Assembly (NCBI RefSeq): GCF_032884065.1
Contig: NC_088866.1
Span: forward strand, 47,279,490 to 47,343,489
Source: Artemia franciscana
Lineage: Eukaryota > Arthropoda > Branchiopoda > Anostraca > Artemiidae
Reading direction: 5' to 3'
Length of the DNA stretch: 64,000 nt
Within the stretch, counting starts at the first letter, position 1. Each line of letters begins with the position of its first letter. A program made the position numbers and the translations under genes. Below are positions 25,072-39,500 of the stretch, one piece after another. The notes beneath the pieces were generated by a model. It did no database searches, was not told the DNA's origin, and was given only the letters and a program-made list of their open reading frames with translations.

Positions 25072-28000
25072 CTGAAATAAAAAAAAAATTATTCAGATCA
25101 CTCGTGAACTTAAAGCTTATTATATTTTACCTGTAACACTTTCAAACAGCTATTGGTAACGAACTGTAAGTAAGAAGCGACCCAGCTCAATGGTAACCGA
25201 AACTCTAAAAAAAGGAATTTTTATACCAATAGATGCATGAAAATAATTAGATTTGTATGCTGATTCCAAATAGATAAGTCTAATTAAGTTTAGTCTTACT
25301 CATAAAAAGTTACATGCCTGAGAATATGTGACTTATTTTTGGAAAAAGAGGTAAACACCCCCTAATAGTCTTAGAATTTTAATGAAAATCACACCATCAG
25401 ATTCAGCGTATTAGAAAACCCAACTGCAGAGGTTTCAGGCTTCTATCTGTAAAAATGTGGACTTCTTTACTTTTTGCCAGAAAAAAGATCACGGATGAGT
25501 GTTTATTTGTTTTTTTTTTCTCCCTTTTTTCTCTTCCCAGGGGTGATCGTATCGACCCAGTGGTCCTAGAATATCGCAAGAAGAGTCGCTCGAACGGAAA
25601 TTAAAAGTTCTAGTACCATTTTTAAGTGACTAAAAATTGGAAGGAAACTAGGCCCCCTCCCACGCTAATATTTCCCCATAGATACCCGATTAAAATTTTG
25701 AGATAGCCATTTGTTCAACATAGTCGAAATATCTAATAACTACGTCGTTGAGGATGACTCGATCCCCACAATCACCGGGGCAAGGGCTTCAAATTGTGAG
25801 ATTTATCCATTGTTTACATAGGGTATTGGTTATTGGGAAGTATACAGACGTTTTCAAGAGGATTTCTTCTTGTGAGTGGTCGCAGGGAGAATATTAAGTC
25901 GGAGGATCCTTCCATAGAGGAATTTTCAAGGAGGAAGGGAATTTTTCATGAAGAGTGTGCCAGATTTCCCAGCATGATTTAAAAACGATCAGAAGTTAAA
26001 CAAAAACACGTTTTTTCAACTGAGAGTAAGAAGCAACATTAAACATAAAAGGAACAGAAAATATTACTTATATGACGAGGGTTACCGCTCCTCAATAGCT
26101 TGCTCTCAAGTTTTTTTTTAGCTTTTAAAAGAGGCTATTATTCTAATTAAACAGCCTTTGTTATTCTTAAGAATCATTTCCTATAAGAATCATTCTTATA
26201 TAACTGGAACAAATGTCAAACTGAGGTTATTATTAGTTGAAAAAAGCAAAATTAAAATGCAAATTTTGCTTTAATTATTCATGTACGGTGAGCAGTCTTT
26301 GAAACCTGTATTAATTTAAAAACATTCAGAAATTATTAAAAAAACTAAGATTTTTGTTAACTGAAAGTAGGGAGAGACATTAAAACTTAAACGAACGGAA
26401 ATTATTCCGTATATGAAAGGAGCTGCCTCCTCCTCTGCATCCCACTCTTTACGTTAAAGTTTGACTTTCTCTCACAGCTCAACTTTTTAAAACAATAAAA
26501 AACTTTAGCGTAAAGAGCGGGGCGTTGAGGAGGGGACAGTTCTTTTCATATACGAAATAATTTCTGTTAGTTTTAAGTTTTAATGTTGCTCCCTACTTAA
26601 ACTTTGTTGTTGTTTTTTATATTTAATAGTCACGAGAATTATTAGTTCTTGTCACAAGAATCCTTCAGTGGTGTATGAGATAAGTCAATTAAAGTAACTA
26701 AAGCTATGTAGACAAATAATATTGATGTAGGTAAGTTTGGAAGTGAGGTTAGTAGAATTTTTGGTTTTTGAATTAGGGGTTGGACAATGTTATGTCCTAT
26801 ATCCGTCTATATAAATTATTTTGGTGAGCATTGTCCTAAGAAACGTGGTAAAGGCCACGGGAAAACATAATATCAAATAGGAGTGAAAGTTTCTGTTATA
26901 CCTAAATTATGCAGGTGACGTAAGTGTCATGCTAGCAACATGAATGAAATTTCGGAGTTTCTGTAAGTTTAGAGGGCAAAAAATAGGCTATATGGCAGTA
27001 AGAAGACTAAGTCACTGGGCCAAAAAATAAATGAGGTAAAGAGATGATGTTAGATAACTGAGAAAATCAATCACATGGATAGCCTCACTTACCTGGGAAG
27101 CATTATTAGTAAAGACGGTGAATACCGGGAAGAAGTAAATAGTAAAATGCCCAAATAGTAGAAGTAAATAGTAGTTGCAAATAGTTCCCTTATGGGACTG
27201 ATCGATCTTTTGTGTGTCGTCGAGCCGAAATGAGCAAGTATTTTTGAAAATGGAAAGCCTGTTAGTTGTTAAGAATGCAAAAGTTCAAAATTTTGTTCAG
27301 AACCAGCACAAAAAGGAAAAGATATTGTAGCTTCTAACTCTGAGGTGTCTTAATCTTTACATGTTTTTATTTTTTTTTCGCAAAATTTTGACCAAAGAAA
27401 AGGCACACAATTAAGTGTTATCTGTGGTTTTTGGAAAACATCTTGCACCTAGACGAGAATATCAAAAGCAACAATAATGACAGGGGTTAAGCATGACTCC
27501 TAAACGCGGGGTATCGGAAGGCTAAGAGAGATATGTTAAAGTTTTTTTTCAAGGGAATTTCCTCAGGACGACTTAACGTATTCGTTCGGCTGAACGTAAA
27601 TGAAAAAAGAAACTTTTTAGCCATCCATCTGAAGCCAAACGAAAAGCAGGCTATCCCCGAATAACATGTGAATAACTCATAAGGAAGATTTTAAAGGAAA
27701 TTAAAGCTTCATGGGAGGGTTAAAAGAGTAAAATTTGAATAGGTGTCGAGAGGAGGTGGGACTTCAGTGAGTTGTTGTAATTATGCAATTATGCTGTAGT
27801 GTAGCAAAGGTAATTATGTGATATATTCTACTTTAGATTGAACAAGAATAGGGATATATAAAATTCTTGAGTTTAGAAACTAAATTATGATGTGTAGGCT
27901 CATATAAAACTTGTTTAAAGTAGCCTATTACTCCCAAATGTGAAATAACTTGTTTTTTATTTTTGCAAGTTCGTGCTGATTTTAGCTGATATTAAACCTC

Positions 28001-28474
28001 CAAAACCATTCTTTGACTGCATCACTTTCTTTTTAAGTGCTTGCCTAAACGGTGAAACTATTTATAATGCAACATAATTTTCTTCTTTGTATCAAAATAT
28101 AAGTTTCCCTAAGATTCCTAAAATGTGGAAGAGCTTTTTAACACTTTACGGGGTTCTTCCCAAAGGTTTCATGGTTTCTTCACAAACATTAGGCTGCTTC
28201 ACACGATGCAACCTTCATCAGAAATATTTGCTGGTTGTTTGCGCAACAAAACTCTCCTAGTTTCAACCATCACTGCGAACCGATACTTTTCTCTAGTTTT
28301 ACACCATAGCGTAACCAACCCCAAATATCCAAAGATATCATCGGAAACAAATTCATCTAACTAAATCATGAACTAAATAGGCTGGCATATTTAAGATGTA
28401 GAAAGAGGGACACAACGATACTTTTCAAATTAGTCTTAAACTCTGCTCTTTAGGTGGAGCAGAACCCCTCCCCC

Positions 28475-28557
<83 letters not shown>

Positions 28558-31500
28558 TCTTCTCTCTTTTTCATGCAGAAGTAATAAATACAAAGACCTG
28601 CAAACCATTTTTGTCGATGTTACCAAATGGGAACATATTAATATCTTTTTTTATTTTGCTGAAAGAAAGTTGCTGAATGACTGAACAACTAAACAATTAC
28701 GGCTGTGTAAGCTTTAGTTTTCTTTGTTTTATCAAACAGTTCGTGAAACTGATTCAAAGTAAAAAGCGATACTTGCTAATAATAATCGAAACTCGAAAAA
28801 GTTTTTATGGCAATATAAACTTTAAAGTTTTACTGCTAATTGAAACCATCAACTGTAATCGACTTTTAGTGTGTAAAATCATCAAGTTCAAAGCGGCTCA
28901 TCAAAAGTTAAGAACCCGAGAAACTTTGCTTGGTTTCAAACAATTCGTCGTAACGAACCGTAGTAAGGAGCGACCCGGCTCAATGGTAACCAGAACTCTA
29001 AAAAACGGAATTTTGATACCAATAGCTATCAAAAGAATTGTATTTTAATGCTGATATTAAATATATAAGTTTCATCAAGTTTAGTCTTACCCATCAAAAG
29101 TTACGAGCCTAAGAAAATTTGCCTTATTTTAGAAAATAGGCGAAAACACCCCCTAAAAGTCATAGAATCACACCGTCACATTCAGCGTATCAGAGAACCC
29201 TAATGTAGAAGTTTCAAGCTCCTATCCGCAAAAATGAGGAATTTTGTATTTTTTGCCAGAAGGCAGATCACTGATGCGTGTTTATTTGTTTGTTTGTTTT
29301 TTTGTGTTTTTTTTCCCAGGGGTGATCGCATCGACCCTGTGGTCCTAGAATGTCGCAAGAGGGCTCATTCTAATGCAAATGGAAAGTTCTAGTACCCTTT
29401 TTCAGCGACCAAAAAATTGGAGGGCACCTAGGCCCCCTCCCACGCTAATTATTTTCTCGAAGTCACCGGATCAAAATTCTGAGAAAGCCATTTTTATTCA
29501 GCATAGTCAAAAAATCTTACAACTATGTCTTTGAGGACGACTTACTCCCCCATAGTTCCCTTGGGAGGGTCTACAAGTTACAAACTTTAACCAGTGCTTA
29601 CATATAGTAATGGTTATTGGGAAGTGTGCAGACTTTTTCAGAAGGATTTTTTGGTTGGGGGAGGGGTTGGGAAGAGGGGGATATGTTGGGGGAGCTTTCC
29701 ATGGAGGAATTTGTCATGGGGTAAGAAAATTTCCATGAAGGGGGCGCAGGATTTTCCAGTATTATTTAAGAAAATGAAAAAATAAATATGAAGAAGTTTT
29801 TTCAACTGAAAGTAAGGAGCAGCATCAAAACTTAAAACGAACAGAAATTATTACGCATATGAAGGGTTCACCTCCTCCTAATACCTCGCTCTTTACGCTA
29901 AATTATTTTTAGTAATTTCAATTATTTATTCTACGGCCTTTGCGATTCAGGGGTCATTCTTAAAGAATTGGGATAAAATTTTAGCTTTAGTGTAAAGAGC
30001 GAGGTACTGACGAGGGGGTGAACCTCCTCAAATACATAATAAAAACAGGTAAAATGCAGAAGTTCGTTACGTAAGCTAATTTGCAAGTTACGTATATCTT
30101 TTACTAATAAAAACGTTCGTAAAAAATTCAAAGTTCTAGTTGCCTTTTAAGTAACCAAACAATTGGAGGGAAACTAGGCCTCCTCTCCCGCTCCTTTTTT
30201 CTCAAAATTATTCGATCAAAACTATGAGAAAGCTATTTAGCAAAAAAAATTGCAAATTTCGGTTTAATTATTCATCTGCGGAGAGCCAAAATCAAAACAT
30301 GCATTAATTCAAAAACGTTCAGAAATTAAATATAAAAAAAAACAATTTTTTTTAACTGAAAGTAAGCAGCGACATTAAAACTTAAAACGAACAGAAATTA
30401 CTTCGTATATGAAAGGGGCTGCTTCATCCTCAACGCCCCGCTCTTTACGCTAAAGTTTTTTACTGTTTTAAAATTAGAGTTGAGAGAAAGTGTCAAACTT
30501 TAGCGTAAAGAGTAGGGCGTTGAGAAGGGAGCAGCCCCTTTCATATACGAAGTAATTGCTGTGCGTTTTAAGTTTTAATGTCGCTCCTTACTTTCAGTTA
30601 AAAAAACTTGTTTTCTTTTAATTTAATTCGACAAAAGAGCAAAACATCCCCAAACGAAAAATTTTGACACAAAATCACCAATGAATGTCATGTCAATGTC
30701 AATGTCAAAAGCTCTATCACCCCTCTTAATTAACAAAAGAAATTGCACCTCGGCGAAGTATCTTTTTCTGCTATTTTGTAGCACCAAACAACAATGGCAC
30801 CAAATCTTCCATTTGGCTCAAAAAGGGCCAAAAAGCTTGCGAGCGGGAATTCTGATACTTCAAATTTAAAACTACTAAAAAGTTATACAAAGAGCCTCTT
30901 AGTTTCAGAAGCGCTTTCGCCTAACGTTGGCAGATTTGGTCCCGAAAGATACACGTAGTCTCTACAAAGTAAACGGTTAATATTCAGATTTATTTTAAAG
31001 CTTCATTTAACCAAGTGGATCCATTTCAGGATTAATCAAGTTATTCGCAGTGAGTTATTTCGGCATACCAGCTATAATGGAGAATTGATAATGGATATGT
31101 GTGTAGGTGAAGGGAGGTGGAGGAGTATGCCTGAAGGTGAAGGGAGGGGGAAGAGTATACCTGAAGCCTTAAAAAAGGAGAAAAGTTTGTTTAAAATAAA
31201 CCTGCGAGTTCTTCTTCAGTTATTTAAAATTCCTGTTTTTCACCACATGCATTCTGTATTTCTTTCGTAATGATAATCGTTTTTTATTGATAATTATTTC
31301 TCCTTTGCCATTTAAAAGGGGACCTAATGTGGAGTATTTTGTTGGTATGACCCTTAATTTGAAACTGCGATGCGATGTACGATAAGTTCATTGCTATTAT
31401 CCCTGGAGAAATGAAAAGCCAATTCGTTAAAACAGAAACAACCACAATGAAAAAGTTCCTGGTCAAGATCTAATTTATTAACCAAACTATTTAATTATAT

Positions 31501-33510
31501 GTTATTTTCAAATGCGCCAACTAAATTTTGTATAAGGGAAAGAGGTCTCATTGGAGCAACTCCCACAATAATAGATCTGTTTTCCGAATTTTAAGCTTTA
31601 CCTTAGCTGTACATGGGGCTTTAACGTGTTTAAATTTCAACACTTCTTTTTTAATGTCCTTGCATGATGGATGACTATGGGGAAGGTTTTCATTGTGTGT
31701 TATTATTGTTTAATCAACAAGGCACTATCCTCTTGCTAATTTTTCTACAGATCATGAATGATGAGTGGCACTTCTGCATTTTTATTTCTCCCTGTATTTC
31801 TAGCCAAAGAACTTTGAAAGGATAGATGACGCCGTTGTCTGTTATTATTCAGATTTATTATTGTATTTATTGGGCAATAAATCTATTTATAGAATTGGTT
31901 TTTACCTTCATGAGAAATATTTTTATTTCTCCAGGTTTAATCTGGTACTGGAAATAACTTTTGCCTCAATTCTAAGAAATATTTACCCCCTTCATTTATC
32001 GATCATATCCCCCTCCTCCCAAATACTCATATGAATGAGCTTCCACCGATATTTGAAAATTGCTTACCCAAAAATGTGCTTTTTAACATTTCAAAAAACC
32101 TCACTCCTCATGGAAATGGAGACCTAGTTTTCTGTAGCAGGGAGGAAAAGTAGGTTCAATACTATTGTGTATTTTTACCTTCACTTGCGACTTTTTTTGT
32201 GAATTTTGTCACCAAAGGCACAGTAAAAGATGTTGTTCGTGGTGTCAACAATCATGTGGCTGGACTGGAGTGTCCAGGAATAAAGAATGATGACATTGTT
32301 CCTTATTTTCTGTGGCGACAAGTTATTTTAATTTATAAGCCTGATTAGTTTTAAAACCTCATGTAAAAACTTTCAAGCCGAAAAAGAGAAATAATTTAGA
32401 TTCCATCCGGTTGGTTTTTCTGTCTGAAAATTTAAACAGCTAAATAAAAAGGAAAAAAAAGATTTTTGCCTCAATTTTTTTCAAGTAAGAACCAATTTTG
32501 TGTTGGAAATTCAAATACTAATTTTTTTTTGTATATTTTTTTCGGGTAAATAAGAAAAATGAATAAACTTTTTACCTGAAGCTATATATAGTAACCCAGG
32601 GGTAGTTCCTATTCTAAAGTTTGTACCATGGACAGAACGAAGGGCCTCTGCACCAATCTTTGCCAAACGTTTAAGGTCAGCAATATCCTCAGGAGTGTTC
32701 TTCGTGTATCCCCATGGAAGTAGCCACATCTGTGAATAAGAATGGATAGCAAAGTAAGCAGTAAATTTTCCAGACTCTGTATTCTTTAGAATGTACTCAG
32801 ACAAAGATTTAGTTTCTGGCTCTGAAAATGCAGTAGAGCCAGCATAAGTTTCGGAACAAGAATGAATAGAACTTCCACCTTCCCTCCAATGGAAGTCCCA
32901 GTTGCGATTTCCGTCCACGCCTAAACATTCAAATAGTTTTCGATAGGACGCAACTGTGCGTCCTTTCTTTTGTTTCACGGAACGGGCCATTTTCCCTGTT
33001 TCCTGAAAGATTTTTGAGGCCCTTGATCCTGATCGAGTTTTACGCCACAGTCGATTTGTAGTTCTTGAGTATTCGTAGCCATCTGGATTTGTAGATGGGA
33101 CGATGATCCAGTCAAAGTTTTCTCTTACGGCAGTGTTGTTTTCGTGAAATAGCTGATTTATTATGTATGTTGCTGTTGCAGGGGTTATCCACTCACGTGC
33201 ATGAATACCTACGAATTAAAAATAGAATTTTAAGTTAATTTAACTTTGAACTTAAAAAATAGTAATTTTTGTGGGTATTTTATTATCACTAAATACATTC
33301 GCGTCATTAATTATTGAGTCCAAAGAATTTGTAAATGTTCAATCCTACTTTTAGTCGATAAGTGGACTATTCACGATAGCCTACGACTATGGTAACACGC
33401 ACGCGCTGGTATTCATTTGTCTTAAGATAATCTACGGAAGCTATATCTTGTAAATATTTATTCCACACGTCTAAATTATTTTTTCATAACACCAGTATAG
33501 TGAATTATAG

Positions 33511-33569
<59 letters not shown>

Positions 33570-36500
33570 GATCTACTGTCAATTTGAAGAAAAAGAAGAA
33601 AAACAAATAATAAGAAAATAGTTGAAGGAGTCAAGCAGAGGCGATCCTGGTGGAGTACTCCTGAAACACAAAAACTGGCAGCATTAACTGAAAGGCCTAC
33701 TCCAAACAGTGCGGCTGAAAGAAGGTCAAAGTTGGCAACTAGACATCGTTTTGTGCGGCTAAGAAGCAGAAAATCATCAGCATAAGCAACGTGACTAATG
33801 CCCAAACTATTATTGCAAAGAACTGACGGTTGAAGACGTCGGAGATACGAAGCTAAAACACACTTAAATAAGCACGGAGACAACAAGGCACCTTTCGTAA
33901 CGCCTTTTTAACAGACCGCCAACGGCGCCAATGATACAGTTAGGTTTAAGACTTTTACAGTTAGGGAAGGAGGCAGTATCCATACTCATCTTTGAATGGA
34001 TTCTTGTTCGTTTCAATCTTGATTTGCACTTTTATTAAAGCTTTATTCGTATTAAGGTTTATTTATTCATTTATGTTAGTACATATTGTATGTTTGTTTG
34101 CTATGATTGTTTATTAAGTTTCAGATCGTTTTAGGTTTCATTTATGCTACAATAGTAAAAATTTTTTGGTTTCGTTTTAAGTTTTATTTACATATTCAAT
34201 TTTAGCTGAACCCGTTTTAAGATTTGTTTATTCATTTATGTTAGTGCAACAGAAGAATAAAAACGAAAGCAACACGAAACAGCAAGAATGGAACAACAAG
34301 AACAGTGAAAGAAGAAATAAGAAAACTAGAAACAATATTTAAAAAAAAATAAAACCAAATACAATTGACGCCCCACTAGCCTACTGATATATTTTAAAGA
34401 AATAACTTATTCCTCTTCAGATCATTTGAAACTTCAGAAGAAAATATTCCTTTTCAGGTTACTTATGAAAAGGAATATATTGTAAGAAATATCGAATCAT
34501 TGGCGCAATGATTCGAGAATAAATGTACGTATTTAGTCTTAATTTATTTAGAAGATACATTTCTAACACTTAAACATCATACACGCTTTTTATGGCACTT
34601 GGCATTCACCAAGTGACATATAGCGATCGCTAATTCTGTTGGTCTGTCCGTCTATCGGTCTGTCAGTCGGTCCCGGTTTTGCTAGTTTAGGCACTTCCAG
34701 ATAAGCTAGGACGATGAAATTTCGCAGGCGTATCAGGAACCAGACTAGACTAAATTAGAAATGGTCGTTTCCAGATTTGACCATCTGAGGGGGGGGAGTG
34801 GGGTATGGTTAATCCGGAAAAATTAGAAAAAATGAGATATTTTTAACTTACGAACGGGTGATCAGATCTAAATGAAATTTGAAACTTAGAAGGATATCGT
34901 GCTTAAGAGCTCTTATTTTAAATCCTGACCAGATCCGGTCACGTTGGGGGGATTTGGAGGGGAGAACTTAAAATCTTGGAAAACGCTTAAAGTGGAGGGA
35001 CCAGGATGAAACTTGGTGAGAAAAATAAGCACAAGTCCTAGATACGTAATTGACATAACTGGAACGGATCTGCTCTCTTTGGGTGAGTTGGGGGGAGGGT
35101 TAATTCTGAAAAATTAGATAAAATGAGGTATTTTTAACTTACGAAGGAGTAATCGGATCTTAATGAAATTTGATATTTAGAAGGATCTTGTGCTTCAGAG
35201 CTCTTATTTTTAATTCCGGCCAGATCCAATGACATTGGGGGGGAGTTGAAGGGGGAAACTGGAAATCTTTGATAACGTGAATATTGAGGTATCTTTATCT
35301 TACGAATGGGTGATAGGATCTTAGTAAACTTGGTATATAGAAAGATCTTATGTCTCAGATTCTCTATTTTCAATTTAAATCGGATACGGGGACATAGGGG
35401 TTGGAGGGGGAAACAGAAATCTTGGAAACCGGAAATCTTGAAAAACACTTAGAGTGGAGAGATCGGGATGAAACTTGATGAAAAGAATAAGCACAAGTTT
35501 TAGATACGTATATTGACATAATTGGAGCGGGTTTGCTCTCTTTTGGGGAATTGGGAGGAGGGGGGGTGTTAATTCGGAAAAATTAGAAAAACTGAGGTAT
35601 TTTTAACTTGAGAACGGGTGACCGGATCTTAATGCACTCATGTCTCAGAGCTTTTATTTTAAATCCCGACTGGATCTGGTAACATTGGGGGGAATCGGAG
35701 GGGAAAACGAAAATCTTAGAAAACGCTTAGAGTGGAGAGGTCGGGATGAAACGTGGTGGGTAGAATAAGAACATGTCATATATACGTTATTGACGTAACC
35801 GGACTGAATCTGCTCTCTTGGGGAGTTAGGGGGTCCAGTGCTTTGGCGAGTTTGGTGCTTCTGGACGTGCTAGGACGCCGAAAATTCGTAGGCGTGTCAG
35901 GGACCTGTAAAAATTGACTTTATAAAGTAATTTTCCCCGATTCAATCATCTAGGGGGCTGAAGGGAGAGGAAAACTAGAAAAAATAAGGTATTTCTAGCT
36001 TACGGGTCGGTGATCGGATCTTAATAAATTTTGATATTAAGAAGGACCTCGTGTCTCAGAGCTCTTATTTTAAATCCCTATCGGCATTAAGCCTCTGATT
36101 TTCCTTTTAAATCAATCTATTGATTCTTAGAATTTTGTCAGAGCTCATGCCATATGGATGCCATATGACATGAGCTCATGTCATACGAGCTCTTAGCTCT
36201 TGTTTTAGAATAGCAACATTCTTTCTCTACCCCCCTGGATACATAATTGCCGATAAGTCTAAAACAGAAATTAGAGGACTTTCTACGGAAAATTACCTGC
36301 TTCAATGAAAATAGCCTGTTTAGCTTTTGGAGACTTGATTTTAAGTGCCTTAAGAGGTCTTCCCTCACTTGATGTCCCATAAACTTCAACTGATGCAACA
36401 TCATCATTAGCCTCAGCAACAAAATCCAGATAGTTGTAGATCTCTGCAAGTATAGGATATATCATAGAAGGTTTTACGTCATTGAAGTCACTGTATTAAA

Positions 36501-39500
36501 AAAGTGAGGAAGAATCCCATTTTTGTTTTTGCCTTATTTTCACATATTTTCTTCTTTTTGCACAAAACAGCTGTAAGCAGGATCATGTCAATGATTTAGT
36601 TTCGGAGAGGATGGGGCTTACCAAGAGAGAGAAAAAGACGGGGTTTACCTCCCGTTGGTTTTGAATGGTAGGTTTTGAAACCCACCTCCCGTGGGTTTTG
36701 AGTGGTCCAAAATAATTTTTTTTTACCTGGATTTTAAAGACCCTCTTTCGTATATGAGGAATGTTTTTAAGTTTTTAAGAAAAACATTTTTGTTTACCTG
36801 AAATTTAAAGAACAATTTACGAGTCAGATAAGTTGGAGATAAGTAAGTAGTTGGAGATAAGTAAGTAGATAAGTAAGTCAGATAAGTTTGAGAGGGGCTC
36901 ACACTGGGGAGCCTCCTCTCCTTGGATATAGACTTGGCTGTGGGTGGCATATCCAAATTCTTCTATTGCTTGTTTGCTTGTTGTTGGGCTTAGCTCAATT
37001 TTACGGTAGACGATTACATTATCTAGATGAAACTAAAGGTCTAATGTTTAAATCATTTAAATTGTATATTCCTTGTTAAAGTGAAGGAAACTGAATGCAA
37101 CCAAAGCGAACTGAATTACGCTTCATATAGCGATTTAATAGTGAACATAAAAGACATATTTGGTCAATAGAGAATCCAATCACAGAAATACAGTTACACA
37201 AAATAAACCAGTAAACTTGTAAATCTAACTATAGAAACTATAAAAAATAATATATAATAGGAAGGAAAGCCCATCTACTTATTTTGTTCACCAGACAGCC
37301 ATGAATCAAATTTGTTGGGTTCAATTGGTTTCAAATCAAATTGGCTTCATATAGGCAATTTCGTGTAATAACACCGAACAAAAACCTGTTTTTGTTGAAT
37401 TATAAGTAGTTCAGGTAATTGCAGGTAATATATATTATAGCTAAAAACCTAATCTTACGAAGCTGTAAACATCTTTTAGCGTTGGGGTCAGGGTTTGACA
37501 ATGGTATTACCAAACAATATAGGCCACTTACTTATTTAGACTTTGGACTTCCAACGGCGGTTGGCGCATAAGGTGGCAACGATTCTTCTCCAGAATGACG
37601 TCTCAAGCGTCTTCAGCCAAAGTTCATCAAGGGATGCTCTTGAGAGCGCTGCGTCTTTTTCTAGGCATCGTCCAAATATAGCCTTCTGTCGTCCGCGCTG
37701 TCGAGCTCCTGGAGGAGTCCAACACCAAACATCATGAGGCAAACGATTGCTGTTAATTCCAATTTTGTGTCCACAACATTGCCACCGACTGCTTATAAGT
37801 TTATGAATAACGAGTGGCTGTTTAGTCTTCTCTCTAATGAATGAGTTGGTAATTTTGTCCATCCAGTTGATTCTGAGAAGCCGTCGAAGACAATTATTTT
37901 CAAAACTTTGGATTCTTTTCTCTAGCTGTTTTGTCAGCGCCCGGCTTTCAGAACAATGCATTAGCACTGACAAGACATTACTATTGAAGAGCCTCAATTT
38001 GAGCTTCAAAGAGAAAGTGGCACTTCTACAAATATTTCCTAACTTATCAAAGACAGTTCCTGTGAAAGCGATACGTGTGACATTTTCATGCTCATGGCTT
38101 CCATCTGTACTCGCTAGACTCCCAGGCTATCTAAATATCTCTAATTCTTCATTTTCCTTTGCTTTAATTGTCAGAAGCTCAGCAGGTAGTTTATCACATT
38201 ATTGCGCATGATTTTCATCTTTTGCTTGCTTATTGCCAAACCTATTCGTTCACATACTTTTGAGAGTCATTTATGTTATACTGAAGCTCCTCTGTGTTAT
38301 ACGTGAGAAAGGAGCGTTATATCATCTGCGAAATCTGCATCAAATAAAGTGTAATATTCATATGGGTCACTAACGAGAATGAAAATTGACGCTGGTGTTG
38401 TCAATATAATTATTAACGCCATCCAGCTTTTGGTGTTTCTTGGCATTTTACCTGCGCTACTCAGACCTTTGAACAGCATGAAGAAAAGTTAAGTAAAGAT
38501 AAGACCTCAAATAACAAATAAACTTAATTCAAAATAGTCAAATAAATAAAATAAAGATATAAGAATAGTGAAACTGCATCAAAATACCTTCGATACTGTG
38601 GTAGCTCTCCCAGTTCATTTTCTGGCCTGTTCCGTCTTTAAAACCTGCAATATTCTCATCAGCCTTTTGTTGGTCAATTTCTTGCTAGAAGACACAGATT
38701 GTTCAAAAATTCACAAGAAACTTACTTCAAAAAGATTTTGAGGTTGCAGAAAAACTTATAAAAATTCTTCTTGGTATTATCATTGAAAAAAAAGTCCTTA
38801 CCCAGGATTGTGAAAATACATTTTGACCCTCTTCCCTCATATTTTCGTGAAGTGACACTCCTAGAATAGAACCTGACCTTCAATAAATGAAAATTTGGAA
38901 TTTATACTGATTTACACTAGTGATAATTCACAGTTTTTCTGCAGATTCTTAAAAAAGTAACACAATGAATATAAACAAATTTTCGATGCATTTTTAAAGC
39001 CTTTTTCAAGCCCTCTCGAAAAAATCCTTTTTAAAACCCTCCTCCCCAAAAAAAAAGAGAGTAGCCAGAGTCAATTTTTTCTCAGATAATCTGAAGAGAG
39101 TGTATAATGCTCCTGATAATTCCATTCTAGCTGAAAATTCCACCCAGAAAATTTCTTGCGGATGAACTCGGGTGAAAAATTCTTCTTAGCGCAGTTTCAT
39201 CTGAAATTTTTTTTTATTTCTGATTGTTTTTAAATAAATGCTGGTAATGCCCTCCTCCATAGAAATTGTTCCAACAAAACGTCAGCAATAAACTATTTCC
39301 CAGCAAAGGTCTTTTTTTGGAAGGGGGAGGGGTAAAAGAGAAACTTCAAAAAGCGCATCAAAAATGTGAAATTGATATCTACTCCCTTGTGATTCCTGGG
39401 AATATTTCTCGTCTACGCTGTTATTATGAAAGTAAAGAGTAACATTAAACCCCAAAATGAGCAGAATTTATTTTGTATAGTAGGGGGACTGCCCCTTCCT

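Larger units (their letters stand above)
25072..32575 (-). other. Carboxypeptidase intron 5 (about 7.5 kb)
   Basis: GT-AG intron, phase 1. It carries two fold-back family copies (25.14-26.61 and 28.92-30.62 kb), an RTE-like relic on the plus strand (26.86-27.8 kb), a CT microsatellite (28.47-28.56 kb) and a two-copy repeat of about 31 bp near 31.10-31.17 kb. At 32.21-32.34 kb a plus-strand stretch of about 40 codons is open ([13 protein letters not shown]) but unrecognised. The rest of 30.63-32.2 kb shows nothing I can name. Confidence 0.8.
33209..36296 (-). other. Carboxypeptidase intron 4 (about 3.1 kb)
   Basis: GT-AG intron, phase 1. It contains a reverse-transcriptase fragment next to a poly(A) run (33.5-33.9 kb) and a block of degenerate repeat units (34.56-36.11 kb). 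33.9-34.56 kb is AT-rich with no recognisable gene. Confidence 0.85.

Noticed and set aside
28454..28684. Ser/Leu-rich open frame
   Set aside because: It is a translation of the CT microsatellite.
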